Notes: generated by a model not told the origin, from the sequence alone. A stretch of 26,870 bases of DNA from VBDM01 sp041493345 (GCA_041493345.1 JBGPYQ010000018.1:1-26870), one strand, 5' to 3'; positions 7,095 to 15,363 are shown, numbered from the stretch's first letter. A program made the numbers and translations.

Positions 7095-8003
7095 ATGGCG
7101 GCGGACCATACCCTCGAGCGCTATGCCTGGCTTTCGCTGGGCGCGGCGCTCGCGACGATCGCGCTGAAGACGCTCGCCTGGTACGTTACCGGCTCGGTCG
7201 GACTGCTCTCCGATGCGCTCGAGGCGCTCATCAATCTTGCCGCGGCGCTCCTTACGCTCTCGATGCTTCGGCTCGCGGCGGCGCCGCCGGACGACGCGCA
7301 TCCGTACGGCCGATTCAAGGCGGAATACTTCGCGAGCGGCATGGAAGGCGCGCTGATCGTCTTCGCTGCGGTGAGCATCGCGGTCGCCTCTGTGCCGCGG
7401 CTCGCGGCGCCGCAGCCGCTGGAGGCGCCCGCGCTCGGGATCGCGCTGTCAGTCGCGGCCACCGCGATCAATCTCGGCGTGGCGCTGAAGCTCCTCGCGG
7501 TGGGCAGGCGGCTGCACAGCATCGCGCTCGAGGCCGACGGCCACCACCTGATGACCGATGTGTGGACGTCGGTGGGCGTCATCGCGGGCGTCGCGATCGT
7601 GGCGGCCACGGGCTGGCTGATCCTCGACCCCCTGATCGCGCTCGGCGTGGCGGTGCATATCGTGTGGACCGGGTTCATGCTGATGCGCCGCTCGTTTGCC
7701 GGGCTGCTCGACGCCGCGATCCCCGCGCCCGAGCTTGCCGACATCGAGAAGATCTTCGCCGAATACCGGCGCCGCTACGGCGTCGAGTTCCACGCGCTGC
7801 TCACCCGTCAGGCGGGCGCGCGGCGCTTCATCTCGTTTCACCTGCTGGTGCCCGACGCCTGGCCAGTGGACCGCGCCCACCAGCTCTCCGAGGAGATCGA
7901 GGAGCGCATCCGCTCGCTCGTGCCGCAAGCGATCACGCTCAGCCACATCGAGCCGATCTCGCAGCCCGCGTCCTACGACGACATCAAGCTCGAGCGCTGG
8001 TAG
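7095..8003 (+). CDS. Cation diffusion facilitator family transporter
   Basis: A 302-aa CDF-family membrane protein that exports divalent metals (Zn, Fe, Co, Cd or Mn) in exchange for protons. About six membrane helices are followed by a cytoplasmic C-terminal metal-binding domain (from about residue 205). The helix 2 site reads LLSDALEALIN, and the helix 5 site keeps the HxxxD pattern in ADGHHLMTDVWTS. The C-terminal fold contains FISFHLLVPD and a late histidine in LSHIEP. Metal specificity cannot be set from sequence alone. It ends 15 bp before the next gene, so the two may be cotranscribed, although their functions look unrelated. Confidence 0.9.
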   Translation: MAADHTLERYAWLSLGAALATIALKTLAWYVTGSVGLLSDALEALINLAAALLTLSMLRLAAAPPDDAHPYGRFKAEYFASGMEGALIVFAAVSIAVASVPRLAAPQPLEAPALGIALSVAATAINLGVALKLLAVGRRLHSIALEADGHHLMTDVWTSVGVIAGVAIVAATGWLILDPLIALGVAVHIVWTGFMLMRRSFAGLLDAAIPAPELADIEKIFAEYRRRYGVEFHALLTRQAGARRFISFHLLVPDAWPVDRAHQLSEEIEERIRSLVPQAITLSHIEPISQPASYDDIKLERW

Positions 8004-8018
8004 CACCAGGCGGCTCTT

Positions 8019-8966
8019 ATGGAGCGCAAACACATTCTCGTCGTCGGCGCCGGCGCAATCGGCGGGTTATACGCAGCTTATCTCGGGAAGGTCGCCGACG
8101 TCACGGTACTCGATACCAACAAGGCGCACGTCGAGGCGATCCGGCAGCATGGCTTGACGCTCACCGGCCGCACCGAGTCGGTGACGAAGCTCCTGGCGTT
8201 CGCGCACGCAGCGGAAATGGGCCCGCGGCGGTTCGACGCGGCCATAGTTCTCGTCAAGTCGCAGGCGACCGAGGCCGCGTTCCACTCGATCCATCCGGTG
8301 CTCGAAGGCCGGCCGGTGCTGGTCACTTTGCAGAACGGCATGGGCAACGACGAAGTGCTCGAGCGGCTCACCCATCTTGACGTGGCGCACGGCGTGTCGT
8401 TCGAGGCGGCACGCTACGACGGCCCGGGACGCGTGCACCACCTCGTTCACGGCGAGGAATCCTGGCTCGGTCCCGCGCGCGGAAAGGTCGAGTCGGTCGC
8501 GTGGCTGGGCGAGCTGATGACGCAGTCCGGGATTCCGACGAAGGTGGTCGCCGACCCGCGCGGCGCGATCTGGGGCAAATTGATCTTCAACAGCGTCATG
8601 AACCCGATCGGCGCGATCGTGTCGGGCGTGAACGCGGCGCGCTACAACGTGCCCGAGATGCGCGAGCTCATCGACGACATGGCGGCCGAATGCATCCGCG
8701 TCGCCGAAGCTCAAGGCATCAAGCTCGAGTTCGACCCGATGCATCTGGTGAAGAAAATCCGCGCGGGCAAGGCGCCACTCAGCAAGCACGGCGGCTCGAT
8801 GGCGCAGGACATCGAGTCCGGCCGCGAGACCGAGCTCGAGGCGATGATCGGCTACGTCGTGAGAAAAGCAAAGGAGCTCGGCGTGCCGGTGCCGGTGACC
8901 GAATCGGTGTACCGGCTCGCCAAGGGCGTGGAATACGCGGCAAGAGCGAAGCGCGAGGCAGGCTGA
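8019..8966 (+). CDS. 2-dehydropantoate 2-reductase (ketopantoate reductase) family protein
   Basis: A 315-aa NAD(P)-dependent dehydrogenase of the PanE/ApbA family. The Rossmann loop is VVGAGAIGGLYAAYLG at the N-terminus, LQNGMGN is the conserved substrate/nucleotide segment, and the catalytic Lys lies in WGKLIFNSVMNPIGAI. The C-terminal helical domain carries the usual KHGGSMAQDIESGRETE substrate signature. Family members outside pantothenate synthesis act on other 2-keto acids. It sits 12 bp before a Bug-type binding protein gene, so catabolism of an imported carboxylate is as likely as a role in coenzyme A synthesis. Confidence 0.9.
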   Translation: MERKHILVVGAGAIGGLYAAYLGKVADVTVLDTNKAHVEAIRQHGLTLTGRTESVTKLLAFAHAAEMGPRRFDAAIVLVKSQATEAAFHSIHPVLEGRPVLVTLQNGMGNDEVLERLTHLDVAHGVSFEAARYDGPGRVHHLVHGEESWLGPARGKVESVAWLGELMTQSGIPTKVVADPRGAIWGKLIFNSVMNPIGAIVSGVNAARYNVPEMRELIDDMAAECIRVAEAQGIKLEFDPMHLVKKIRAGKAPLSKHGGSMAQDIESGRETELEAMIGYVVRKAKELGVPVPVTESVYRLAKGVEYAARAKREAG

Positions 8967-8978
8967 ACAGGAGGCAGG

Positions 8979-9938
8979 ATGAGAACCGAAAAATTTCTGG
9001 TACTCGTCGCGCTGTGCGCCGCGGCTTCCGGCGCGTGGGCGCAGGCGTACCCCGCGAAACCGATCCGCATCGTGGTCGGCTTTCCGCCCGGGGGCGGCAA
9101 CGACATCATCGCGCGCCTGGTCGGCGCGAAGATGCAGGAGGCCTGGGGCCAGTCGGTGGTGATCGACAACAAGCCGGGCGCGAACTCGATCATCGCCGCC
9201 GAGTTCGTCGCGAAGAGCGCGCCCGACGGCTACACGCTGCTCGTCAATGCCACCGGCGGTATGTCTGTCAACCCGGTGCTGTATAGGAAGCTCCCGTACG
9301 ATTCGCTCAAGGATTTCGTCCCGATCAGCATGGTGGGCTCCTTTCCGCTGGTGCTCGTGGTGCATCCGTCGGTGCCGGCGAATTCGGTGCAGGAGCTCGT
9401 CGCGTACGCAAGAGCGAACCCCGGCAAGCTCAACTACAGTTCGGGCTCGACCGCGTTCCAGGTGGCGAGCGAAATGTTCAAGCAGATGACCGGCACGGAC
9501 ATCAAGCATATTCCCTACAAAGGGAGCGCAGCTTCGATCACCGCCGTGATCGCGGGCGACGTGCAGATGACCATCGTGGACACGCCGCCGCTGGTGGCGC
9601 AGATCAAATCGGGGAGGGTGAAGGCGCTCGCGGTGACCTCGGCGAAGCGCTCGGCCTCGATGCCCGAGTTGCCCACGGTGGCGGAATCCGGAGTTTCCGG
9701 CTACGAGATGGTGCTGTGGATCGGTGTGTTCGCGCCGGCGGACACCCCGCGCGAAGTCGCCGAAAAGCTGAACGCCGAAGTCGTGCGCATCGTCAAGCTG
9801 CCCGAAATCCGCGAGAAGCTCGACGCGATGGGCGTCGAGCCGCTCGGCAACACTCAAGAGCAGATGGCCGAATGGATCCGGCGCGAGATCGCCCGCTACG
9901 GCCCCGTGGTGAAGGCCGCGAACATCAAGGCAGAGTAA
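8979..9938 (+). CDS. Bug family (TctC) tripartite tricarboxylate transporter binding protein
   Basis: A 319-aa periplasmic solute-binding protein. A signal peptide (about residues 1-22, cut after GAWAQA) is followed by YPAKPIRIVVGFPPGGGND, the diagnostic Bug-family start of the mature protein. The second lobe contains IPYKGSAASITAVIAGDVQ, the family's ligand-contact region. Ligands are typically carboxylates such as tricarboxylates, amino acids or aromatics. ATG 8979 has a strong GGAGG site. The TctA and TctB membrane partners are absent here, as is common for the many orphan Bug genes of Betaproteobacteria. Confidence 0.93.
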   Translation: MRTEKFLVLVALCAAASGAWAQAYPAKPIRIVVGFPPGGGNDIIARLVGAKMQEAWGQSVVIDNKPGANSIIAAEFVAKSAPDGYTLLVNATGGMSVNPVLYRKLPYDSLKDFVPISMVGSFPLVLVVHPSVPANSVQELVAYARANPGKLNYSSGSTAFQVASEMFKQMTGTDIKHIPYKGSAASITAVIAGDVQMTIVDTPPLVAQIKSGRVKALAVTSAKRSASMPELPTVAESGVSGYEMVLWIGVFAPADTPREVAEKLNAEVVRIVKLPEIREKLDAMGVEPLGNTQEQMAEWIRREIARYGPVVKAANIKAE

Positions 9939-10041
9939 TCAGAAGCTGTTGCTGAACGCCAGTCCGAAGCCGTAATCGGGGCTCGCGTCGGTGAAGCCCG
10001 TGACGGGCGCGTCGGGCGAGGAAATGATTTTCTTGGGAACG
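9939..10041 (-). pseudogene. Possible 3' remnant of an outer-membrane beta-barrel gene
   Basis: On the minus strand a frame of about 34 codons ends in DYGFGLAFSNSF followed by TGA. A C-terminal alternating, aromatic-rich strand ending in Phe is the sorting signal of outer-membrane beta-barrels. There is no credible start, and the frame lies between the thioesterase stop (10054) and the Bug gene stop (9938), abutting the latter. It could be a decayed gene end or chance. Confidence 0.25.
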
Positions 10042-10053
10042 ATGGCTCGAATT

Positions 10054-10491
10054 CTATTCGAACGCCGCCTTGATCTCCGCCGGAATCGAAATCGCCTTGA
10101 GGCGCGTGGGATCATCGGGCCGGCGCTGCGTCCAGGCGCGGATCTCGTAGCCTTCGACCGCGCGCAGGCCGCGGTTCAGCACCGCGTGGCTCAGCTCAAA
10201 GGTCTTGTCGTTCCACTTGCTGATGTGGGACTCGACCACGATCTCGTCGCGAAACGCGCAGGGCGCGAGGAAGCGCGCTTTCGCCTCGACGATGGGCAGG
10301 CCGGAAACGCCGTATTTTTCCATCAGCGATTCCCAGGGCAGGCCGGCCGAGTCGAACAGCATGCGCGCGCTCTGGTCGAACCAGACAAAGTAGTTGGGAT
10401 AGAAAACAATACTTGCAGGATCGGTGTCACCCCAGTGGACGATGACCTTGTGCCGGTATGTCTTCACGAGGGAGACTGCTTCCTCGAACAC
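10054..10491 (-). CDS. 4-hydroxybenzoyl-CoA thioesterase family (hotdog fold) protein
   Basis: An acyl-CoA thioesterase of the 4HBT hotdog family, up to 145 aa. The catalytic aspartate motif is HWGDTDPASIVFYPNYF, the classic WxDxDxxGxVxxxxY pattern, and ARFLAPCAFRDEIVVES is the second conserved strand. Two GTG starts are possible, at 10491 and at 10467 (VKTYRHKVIVHW); the second fits family length better, but neither has a strong ribosome site. The first 17 codons from GTG 10467 recur upstream in a broken second copy. The substrate is unknown; the neighbouring carboxylate and aromatic-type enzymes make an aryl-CoA plausible. Confidence 0.87.
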   Translation of the reverse strand: MFEEAVSLVKTYRHKVIVHWGDTDPASIVFYPNYFVWFDQSARMLFDSAGLPWESLMEKYGVSGLPIVEAKARFLAPCAFRDEIVVESHISKWNDKTFELSHAVLNRGLRAVEGYEIRAWTQRRPDDPTRLKAISIPAEIKAAFE

Positions 10492-10507
10492 CTGTCATGG
10501 GGGATAT

Positions 10508-10529
10508 ACAAGGGGGTGTGCCCCCTTGT
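10508..10529. repeat. Hairpin between the thioesterase and its broken paralogue
   Basis: A perfect inverted repeat with arms ACAAGGGGG and CCCCCTTGT around a TGTG loop. It sits exactly between the intact thioesterase start and the truncated second copy. It has no adjoining T-run, so it is not a clear terminator; it may be a REP-like or insertion-associated element that accompanied the rearrangement. Confidence 0.55.
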
Positions 10530-10542
10530 TCCTCGAGGCGCG

Positions 10543-10592
10543 GGATCGGTGTCACTCCAGTGGACGATGACTTTGTGCCGATATGTTTTCAC
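10543..10592 (-). pseudogene. Truncated 5' fragment of a second 4HBT thioesterase gene
   Basis: About 50 bp repeat the start of the neighbouring thioesterase (10418-10467), offset by 125 bp. It encodes VKTYRHKVIVHWSDTDP against VKTYRHKVIVHWGDTDP. There are four base differences, three of them synonymous and one Gly to Ser. Homology stops abruptly after GATCC, and the frame then runs into unrelated sequence and ends at 10464. The synonymous bias suggests that the two copies diverged while both were under selection, so this is probably the remains of a paralogue rather than a fresh duplication. Confidence 0.6.
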
Positions 10593-10600
10593 GACGAAGA

Positions 10601-10836
10601 GCGGTCCTTCGGGTTCGCATCCTGGACGGCGCGCCCGATTATAACGTTTCAACGTCGATCCCGACGGTCATCCGCCTGCGGTATAGTGTGCCGGCACCGA
10701 CGCCGCTGATTTTCGCGCTCCATGGTCCGGGCGCTCCGGCTTCCCGGAAAGCCCGCGAGCGAACCGTGAAATTGCGCGACCGAATCCCCGGGGGGTATTC
10801 TTGCCCGTCTTCCTCACCTAACTGGAACCCGCCATC
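10601..10836. other. Non-coding stretch before the amidohydrolase gene
   Basis: With the thioesterase remnant and hairpin, this completes a 345-bp gap without an intact gene. I see a possible -10 TATAGT at 10682-10687 on the plus strand but no good -35, and no RNA gene or open reading frame worth calling. Confidence 0.3.
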
Positions 10837-11844
10837 GTGATCCTCGACGTCTTCAACCATTTCATGCCCAAGGCGATCTTCGACCGGCTGAGCGGGCTCG
10901 TGCCGGGGCACATCGCGCTCAGCGCCTTCCCGGAGCTGCCGACGCTCTGGGACGTGGATGCGCGCCTGCGCATGATGGACGAGTTCGACGGCCTGCAGCA
11001 GGTGCTCTCGCTCGCCAACCCGCCGATCGAAGCCCTCGGTCCGCCGGAACGCACGCCCGAGCTTGCGCGCATCGCCAACGACGGCCTCGCGGAGATTTGC
11101 CGCCGGCATCCCGGGCACTTTCCCACTTTCATTGCCTCGATGCCGATGAACAACGTCGAGGCCTGCGCGCGGGAGATCGACCGCGCGATCGGGGAGCTGG
11201 GCGCCAGGGGCATCCAGATCTTCACCAACGTGCTCGGAAAACCCCTGAGCGAGCCGGAGTTCCGCCCGATCTTCCGCCACATGGCGAAGCACGACCTGCC
11301 GGTGTGGATCCATCCGATCCGCGGCCCGCAGTTCGCCGACTACGCCACCGAAAAGACCTCCGAGCACGAGATCTGGTTTACCTTCGGCTGGCCCTACGAG
11401 ACCACCGCCTGCGTGACACGGCTCATCTTCTCGGGGCTGTACGACGAATTGCCCGGCCTGAAAATCATCACGCATCACATGGGCGGCATGGTGCCGTTCT
11501 ACGCGGGCAAGATCGACCTCGGGTTCGATCAGATCTTCCACGGCAAGACCGACGAGAACCCGGTGGCCATGAAGGCGGGGCTCAGGAAAAAGCCGGCGGA
11601 GTACTACCGCATGCTCTACGCCGATACTTCGGTCAACGGATGCGCGGCCGCGATGCGCTGCGGGCATTCGTTTTTCACCACCGGCCACTGCCTGTTCGCG
11701 ACCGATGCCCCGTTCGACGCCGAGCAGGGCCGCATGCTGATCCGGGGAACGATCAGCGCGGTCAACGCGCTCGACATCTCCAGGGCCGAGAAAGACCGCA
11801 TCTTCGGCGGCAACGCTCGCTCGCTGCTGAAGCTGTCATCCTGA
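10837..11844 (+). CDS. Amidohydrolase family protein (ACMSD-like decarboxylase/hydrolase)
   Basis: A 335-aa TIM-barrel protein of the amidohydrolase-2 (aminocarboxymuconate-semialdehyde decarboxylase-like) family. Metal and catalytic residues are visible in WIHPIRGP, ITHHMGGMVPF and LFATDAPFD. The first metal motif, normally HxH (or ExH in resorcylate decarboxylases), reads FNH in LDVFNHFMP, so one canonical ligand is missing. GTG 10837 is chosen because the conserved N-terminal strand begins there. The stop TGA lies within the first arm of a repeat element. Decarboxylation or ring-carboxylate chemistry is plausible; the substrate is unknown. Confidence 0.85.
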   Translation: MILDVFNHFMPKAIFDRLSGLVPGHIALSAFPELPTLWDVDARLRMMDEFDGLQQVLSLANPPIEALGPPERTPELARIANDGLAEICRRHPGHFPTFIASMPMNNVEACAREIDRAIGELGARGIQIFTNVLGKPLSEPEFRPIFRHMAKHDLPVWIHPIRGPQFADYATEKTSEHEIWFTFGWPYETTACVTRLIFSGLYDELPGLKIITHHMGGMVPFYAGKIDLGFDQIFHGKTDENPVAMKAGLRKKPAEYYRMLYADTSVNGCAAAMRCGHSFFTTGHCLFATDAPFDAEQGRMLIRGTISAVNALDISRAEKDRIFGGNARSLLKLSS

Positions 11845-11962
11845 GCCCTGCGCGTTCGCTCAGGGTAAACTCCACGAAGGATCTCCAATGGCACGGCCGG
11901 CGGCTAGAGATCCCTCGGCCGAAGTCTATCCTGAGCGGAGTCGAAGGAGCATCGGGATGACA
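11834..11962. repeat. Composite inverted intergenic repeat (CCTGAGC / GTCGAAGG type)
   Basis: Two related units, one around CATCCTGAGC...GAAGGATCT (from 11834) and one around TATCCTGAGCGGAGTCGAAGG (from about 11926 to 11962), flank a centre with inverted GGATCTC (11879-11885) and GAGATCC (11907-11913). The first unit itself folds (CCTGAGC 11840-11846 with GCTCAGG 11858-11864). Sequences with the CTCAGG...CTTCGAC pattern are common dispersed intergenic elements in many bacterial genomes. The element supplies the amidohydrolase stop codon and fills the gap to the next gene. Confidence 0.6.
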
Positions 11963-11982
11963 AGACACTTGGAGTTGCACGC

Positions 11983-12687
11983 GTGATACGAACCCAAGAC
12001 ATCCGCGTTCGCCTGAGGGACGGCGAGATGGGTGCGCACGTCGCCTTCCCCGAACGCACCCCCGCAGGCGCGATCATCGCGATCATGGAAATCTGGGGCG
12101 TCAACGACACCATGCGGGCCCACGCCAGGGAATTCGCCGAAGCGGGGTTCGTGTGCCTGGTGCCGGACCTCTTCTGGCGCCAGGAGCCGGGCGTCGAGCT
12201 CTACGACAGGAATCCCGAGGACGTGAAAAAGGCGTTCGATCTCTATTACGACTTCGACTACGACCTCGGCGTGCGCGACATGGAAGACACGATGCAACAC
12301 CTCAAAGGCATGAAGGAGTGCAGCGGCAAGGTCGGCGCGGTGGGCTACTGCCTGGGCGGGAAGCTCTGCTACCTCATGTGCTGCCGGACCGATATCGACT
12401 GCGCGGTCGCCTACTACGGGACCTATATCGAGCACAACATCCGCGAAGCGAAGAACCTGCACCGGCCGTTCATGCTGCACATGGCCATGCGCGACCGCTG
12501 GGTCCAGGCCGAGGTGAACGAGCTGCTCGAGCGCAGGCTCTCGCCGAATCCGCTGGTTTCGATTCACAAGTACCCAAACGCCGACCACGCTTTTGCGCGC
12601 CACGGAGGTAAAACCTGGAGCAAGCCCGAAGCCGGGCGCGCGCTCGCGCTCTCGGTCGATTTTTTCGGGCAGCATCTGGGCGCGTAG
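11983..12687 (+). CDS. Dienelactone hydrolase family protein
   Basis: A 234-aa alpha/beta hydrolase that, in the name-giving enzymes, opens dienelactone to maleylacetate in chlorocatechol breakdown. The nucleophile is the Cys in VGYCLGGKLCYL, the acid is the Asp in MRDRW, and the base is the His in NADHAFAR. The activating Glu lies in IMEIWGVND. The full triad is therefore present. It starts with GTG 11983, directly after the intergenic repeat. Pairing with an ACMSD-like amidohydrolase suggests aromatic or ring-cleavage metabolism, but many members have other substrates. Confidence 0.9.
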   Translation: MIRTQDIRVRLRDGEMGAHVAFPERTPAGAIIAIMEIWGVNDTMRAHAREFAEAGFVCLVPDLFWRQEPGVELYDRNPEDVKKAFDLYYDFDYDLGVRDMEDTMQHLKGMKECSGKVGAVGYCLGGKLCYLMCCRTDIDCAVAYYGTYIEHNIREAKNLHRPFMLHMAMRDRWVQAEVNELLERRLSPNPLVSIHKYPNADHAFARHGGKTWSKPEAGRALALSVDFFGQHLGA

Positions 12688-12794
12688 CTGTACGCCCGTT
12701 CCGCGTACGGGTTGGCGCGCCGCAACACTTCACCCGCTCCGGTTTTTTGCTAGCATGGGCTCGTCATGCCGGTCCTCGGCACAGGGAGGGAAAA

Positions 12795-13592
12795 ATGAAA
12801 GAGTCTTCAAGTCGCCGCCGTTTTCTCAAAGGGCTGGGCGCGTTGGGCGCCGCTGGCAGCATCACGCCGGCCGCCGCGCAGTCCCGGACGCCGCCGCACG
12901 CTGCGCATCCCGCGCAGCCGAAAGGGCGCGCGGCACGCGGTTCGCCCGCGGCGAAGGACCAGGTCCTCGCTTACTTCACCGCGCCGGAGGCCGAATTCGT
13001 CGAAGCCGCCGTGGCTCGCCTGATCCCCGCCGATGAGCTCGGGCCCGGCGCAAGGGAAGCCGGCGTCGCGATTTTCATCGACCGGCAGCTCGCCGGTGCC
13101 TGGGGCACGATGGCGCGCAACTACCGCCTCGGACCCTGGCCCGAGGGCACGCCGCAGCAGGGCTACCAGTCCCCGCTCACGCCGCAGGAGGTGTACCGCG
13201 CCGCGATCCGCGAAACCAACGAGTTCTGCCTGAAGATATACAGCAAGCCGTTCTATGCCCTCAACGCCGCGCAGCAGGACGAAGTGCTGCGCGATCTCGA
13301 CGAAGGCAAGCTCGCGCTTCAATCCACGCGCGCGCAGCTTTTCTTCAATCTGCTGCTGGGCAACACCATCGAGGGCTTCTTCTCCGATCCGATCTACGGC
13401 GGCAATCGCGACAAGATCGGCTGGAAGCTCGTCGGTTTTCCCGGCGTCGCCGCCGTCTACACCGGTTTCATCGACAAGCACAACGTGCCTTACCGCGCGC
13501 AGCCGGTCGGCATTGGCGACATTCAGAACAAGCACGCGCAGGTGGACGAGCACGGGCACGCCGTGCACGTCCTTTTGACCCGGAAAGATTGA
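12795..13592 (+). CDS. Gluconate 2-dehydrogenase subunit 3 family protein (Tat signal)
   Basis: The small chaperone-like subunit (265 aa) of membrane-bound FAD sugar/alcohol dehydrogenases. The twin-arginine signal SRRRFLKG begins at residue 6 and is followed by a hydrophobic stretch and an AQS cleavage region, so this subunit carries the Tat signal and should pilot the folded flavoprotein partner out of the cell. The family region spans FTAPEAEFVEAAVARLIPAD through GFFSDPIYGGNRDKIGWKLVGFPG, a clear signature. ATG 12795 follows GGGAGGG. The flavoprotein gene begins 10 bp downstream. Confidence 0.92.
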   Translation: MKESSSRRRFLKGLGALGAAGSITPAAAQSRTPPHAAHPAQPKGRAARGSPAAKDQVLAYFTAPEAEFVEAAVARLIPADELGPGAREAGVAIFIDRQLAGAWGTMARNYRLGPWPEGTPQQGYQSPLTPQEVYRAAIRETNEFCLKIYSKPFYALNAAQQDEVLRDLDEGKLALQSTRAQLFFNLLLGNTIEGFFSDPIYGGNRDKIGWKLVGFPGVAAVYTGFIDKHNVPYRAQPVGIGDIQNKHAQVDEHGHAVHVLLTRKD

Positions 13593-13602
13593 GGAGGCGG
13601 CG

Positions 13603-15363
13603 ATGGCAACCAAACTGAAGCCTGTCGACGTCGTCCTCGTCGGCGTCGGACTCACGGGCACGATCCTCGGCAAGGAGCTTGCAGATGCCGGGCTGAAAGT
13701 CGTAGGCCTGGAGCGCGGGCGCATGCGCGATACGGAATCCGATTTCCAGATGCCCTGGGTGCACGATGAGCTGAAATACGTGCGCCGCTACGAGCTGATG
13801 CAGGACCTGTCGCGCGAGACCATCACCTTCCGCAATGCGATGAACGAGACCGCCCTGCCCATGCGCCAGCTCGGCTCCTTCCTGCCCGGCGAAGGCGTGG
13901 GAGGTGCCGCGGTGCACTGGGGCGGATTGACCTGGCGCTTCCTGCCGTGGGACTTCGAGACGCGCAGCCGCACACTCGCGCGCTACGGCAAGGACCACAT
14001 GGCCGCGGACTGCACCAGCCAGGACTGGGGCGTCACCTACGAGGAGCTCGAGCCGCACTTCGACCGCTTCGAGTACCTGTACGGGATCAGCGGCAAGGCC
14101 GGCAACCTCAAGGGCGAAATCCAGCCCGGCGGCAACCCGTTCGAGGGCGCGCGCTCGCGCGAGTACCCGAACCCGCCGCTGAAGACGCCTTACTCGTCAT
14201 CGCTTTTCAAAAAGACCGCCGAGTCGCTCGGCTACAAGCCCTTTCCGGTTCCCACCGGCGCCAACTCGCACCCCTATACCAACGAGTACGGCGCCACCAT
14301 CAACGCCTGCGTCTATTGCGGCTACTGCCAGTTCTTCGCCTGCGAGATCGGCGCGAAAGCGAGCCCGCAGACCGCGGTGCTGCCCTCGCTGATGAACAAC
14401 AAGAACTTCGAGCTGCGCGCGCGTGCCAACGTCGTAAAAATCAATCTCGACTCCGAAAAAAAGCGCGCGGTGAGCGTCACCTACGTGGATTCGCGCGGAC
14501 GCGAATTCGAGCAGCCCGCGGAGCTGGTGCTGCTCACTTCCTACGTGTTCAACAACGTGCGCCTGATGCTGCAGTCGGGCATCGGCAAGCCTTATGATCC
14601 GGCAACTAACACCGGCACGGTCGGCAGAAACTACGCCTATCAGACCCCGAGCTCGGTGACGATGTTCTTCGATGACAAGGTGTTCAACTCCTTCATGGGC
14701 GCGGGCGGCCTCGCGATGGCCATCGACGAATTCAACGGCGACAATTTCGACCACTCGGGCCTGGGATTCATCGGCGGAGGATTTTTCGCGGCAGGCAGCA
14801 ACGGCGCGCGGCCGATCAACGTGCGCCCGGTGCCCTCGGGCACGCCGCGCTGGGGCTCGGGCTGGAAGAAGGCGACAGCGCATTATTTCAACCGTTCCTT
14901 TGCCATCACCATCCAGGGCGCGTGCCAGAGCTACCGCACCAACTATCTCGACCTCGATCCGACCTACCGCGACGCCTACGGCCAGCCGCTGCTGCGCATG
15001 AGCTTCGACCGCCACGAGAACGAAACGAAGATGTCTGCCTGGCTCACCGCCAAGGCGGCGGAAATCGCCAAGGCGATCGGGCCGTCGAAAATGAACGTCA
15101 ACCCCCGCACCGGCAAGTACACCATCGTGCCCTACCAGAGCACGCACAACACCGGCGGCGCGGTGATGGGCGCGGACCCGTCAACGAGCGCGGTCAACAA
15201 GTACTTGCAGAGCTGGGACGTGACGAACGTGTTCGCGATCGGCGCGAGCGCCTTTCCGCAGAACGGCGGCTACAATCCCACCGGCACCGTCGGCGCGCTC
15301 ACCTTCTGGGCGCTGGACGCGATCAAGAACAAGTATCTCAAGCGGCCGGGGCTGCTGGTATAA
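13603..15363 (+). CDS. GMC family FAD oxidoreductase (gluconate 2-dehydrogenase-like large subunit)
   Basis: A 586-aa flavoprotein of the GMC family that oxidises sugars, sugar acids or alcohols in the periplasm. The FAD-binding loop is LVGVGLTGTILGKELADAG. Catalytic residues lie in YQSTHNTGGAVMG (His515) and QNGGYNPTGTVGALT. A cysteine cluster CVYCGYCQFFAC (Cys236, 239, 242, 247) matches the Fe-S-type cluster of FAD-glucose dehydrogenases. It has no signal of its own and should leave with the Tat subunit upstream. ATG 13603 has a GAGGAGG site. The usual third subunit, a multiheme cytochrome c, does not follow, so its electron acceptor is unclear. Confidence 0.93.
   Translation: MATKLKPVDVVLVGVGLTGTILGKELADAGLKVVGLERGRMRDTESDFQMPWVHDELKYVRRYELMQDLSRETITFRNAMNETALPMRQLGSFLPGEGVGGAAVHWGGLTWRFLPWDFETRSRTLARYGKDHMAADCTSQDWGVTYEELEPHFDRFEYLYGISGKAGNLKGEIQPGGNPFEGARSREYPNPPLKTPYSSSLFKKTAESLGYKPFPVPTGANSHPYTNEYGATINACVYCGYCQFFACEIGAKASPQTAVLPSLMNNKNFELRARANVVKINLDSEKKRAVSVTYVDSRGREFEQPAELVLLTSYVFNNVRLMLQSGIGKPYDPATNTGTVGRNYAYQTPSSVTMFFDDKVFNSFMGAGGLAMAIDEFNGDNFDHSGLGFIGGGFFAAGSNGARPINVRPVPSGTPRWGSGWKKATAHYFNRSFAITIQGACQSYRTNYLDLDPTYRDAYGQPLLRMSFDRHENETKMSAWLTAKAAEIAKAIGPSKMNVNPRTGKYTIVPYQSTHNTGGAVMGADPSTSAVNKYLQSWDVTNVFAIGASAFPQNGGYNPTGTVGALTFWALDAIKNKYLKRPGLLV

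Noticed and set aside
8067..9857. A 596-codon minus-strand frame
   Set aside because: Shadow of the ketopantoate reductase and Bug genes, which have clear motifs on the plus strand.
10715..10800. A GC-rich stretch resembling a tRNA in length
   Set aside because: No cloverleaf could be drawn and the T-loop consensus is absent.
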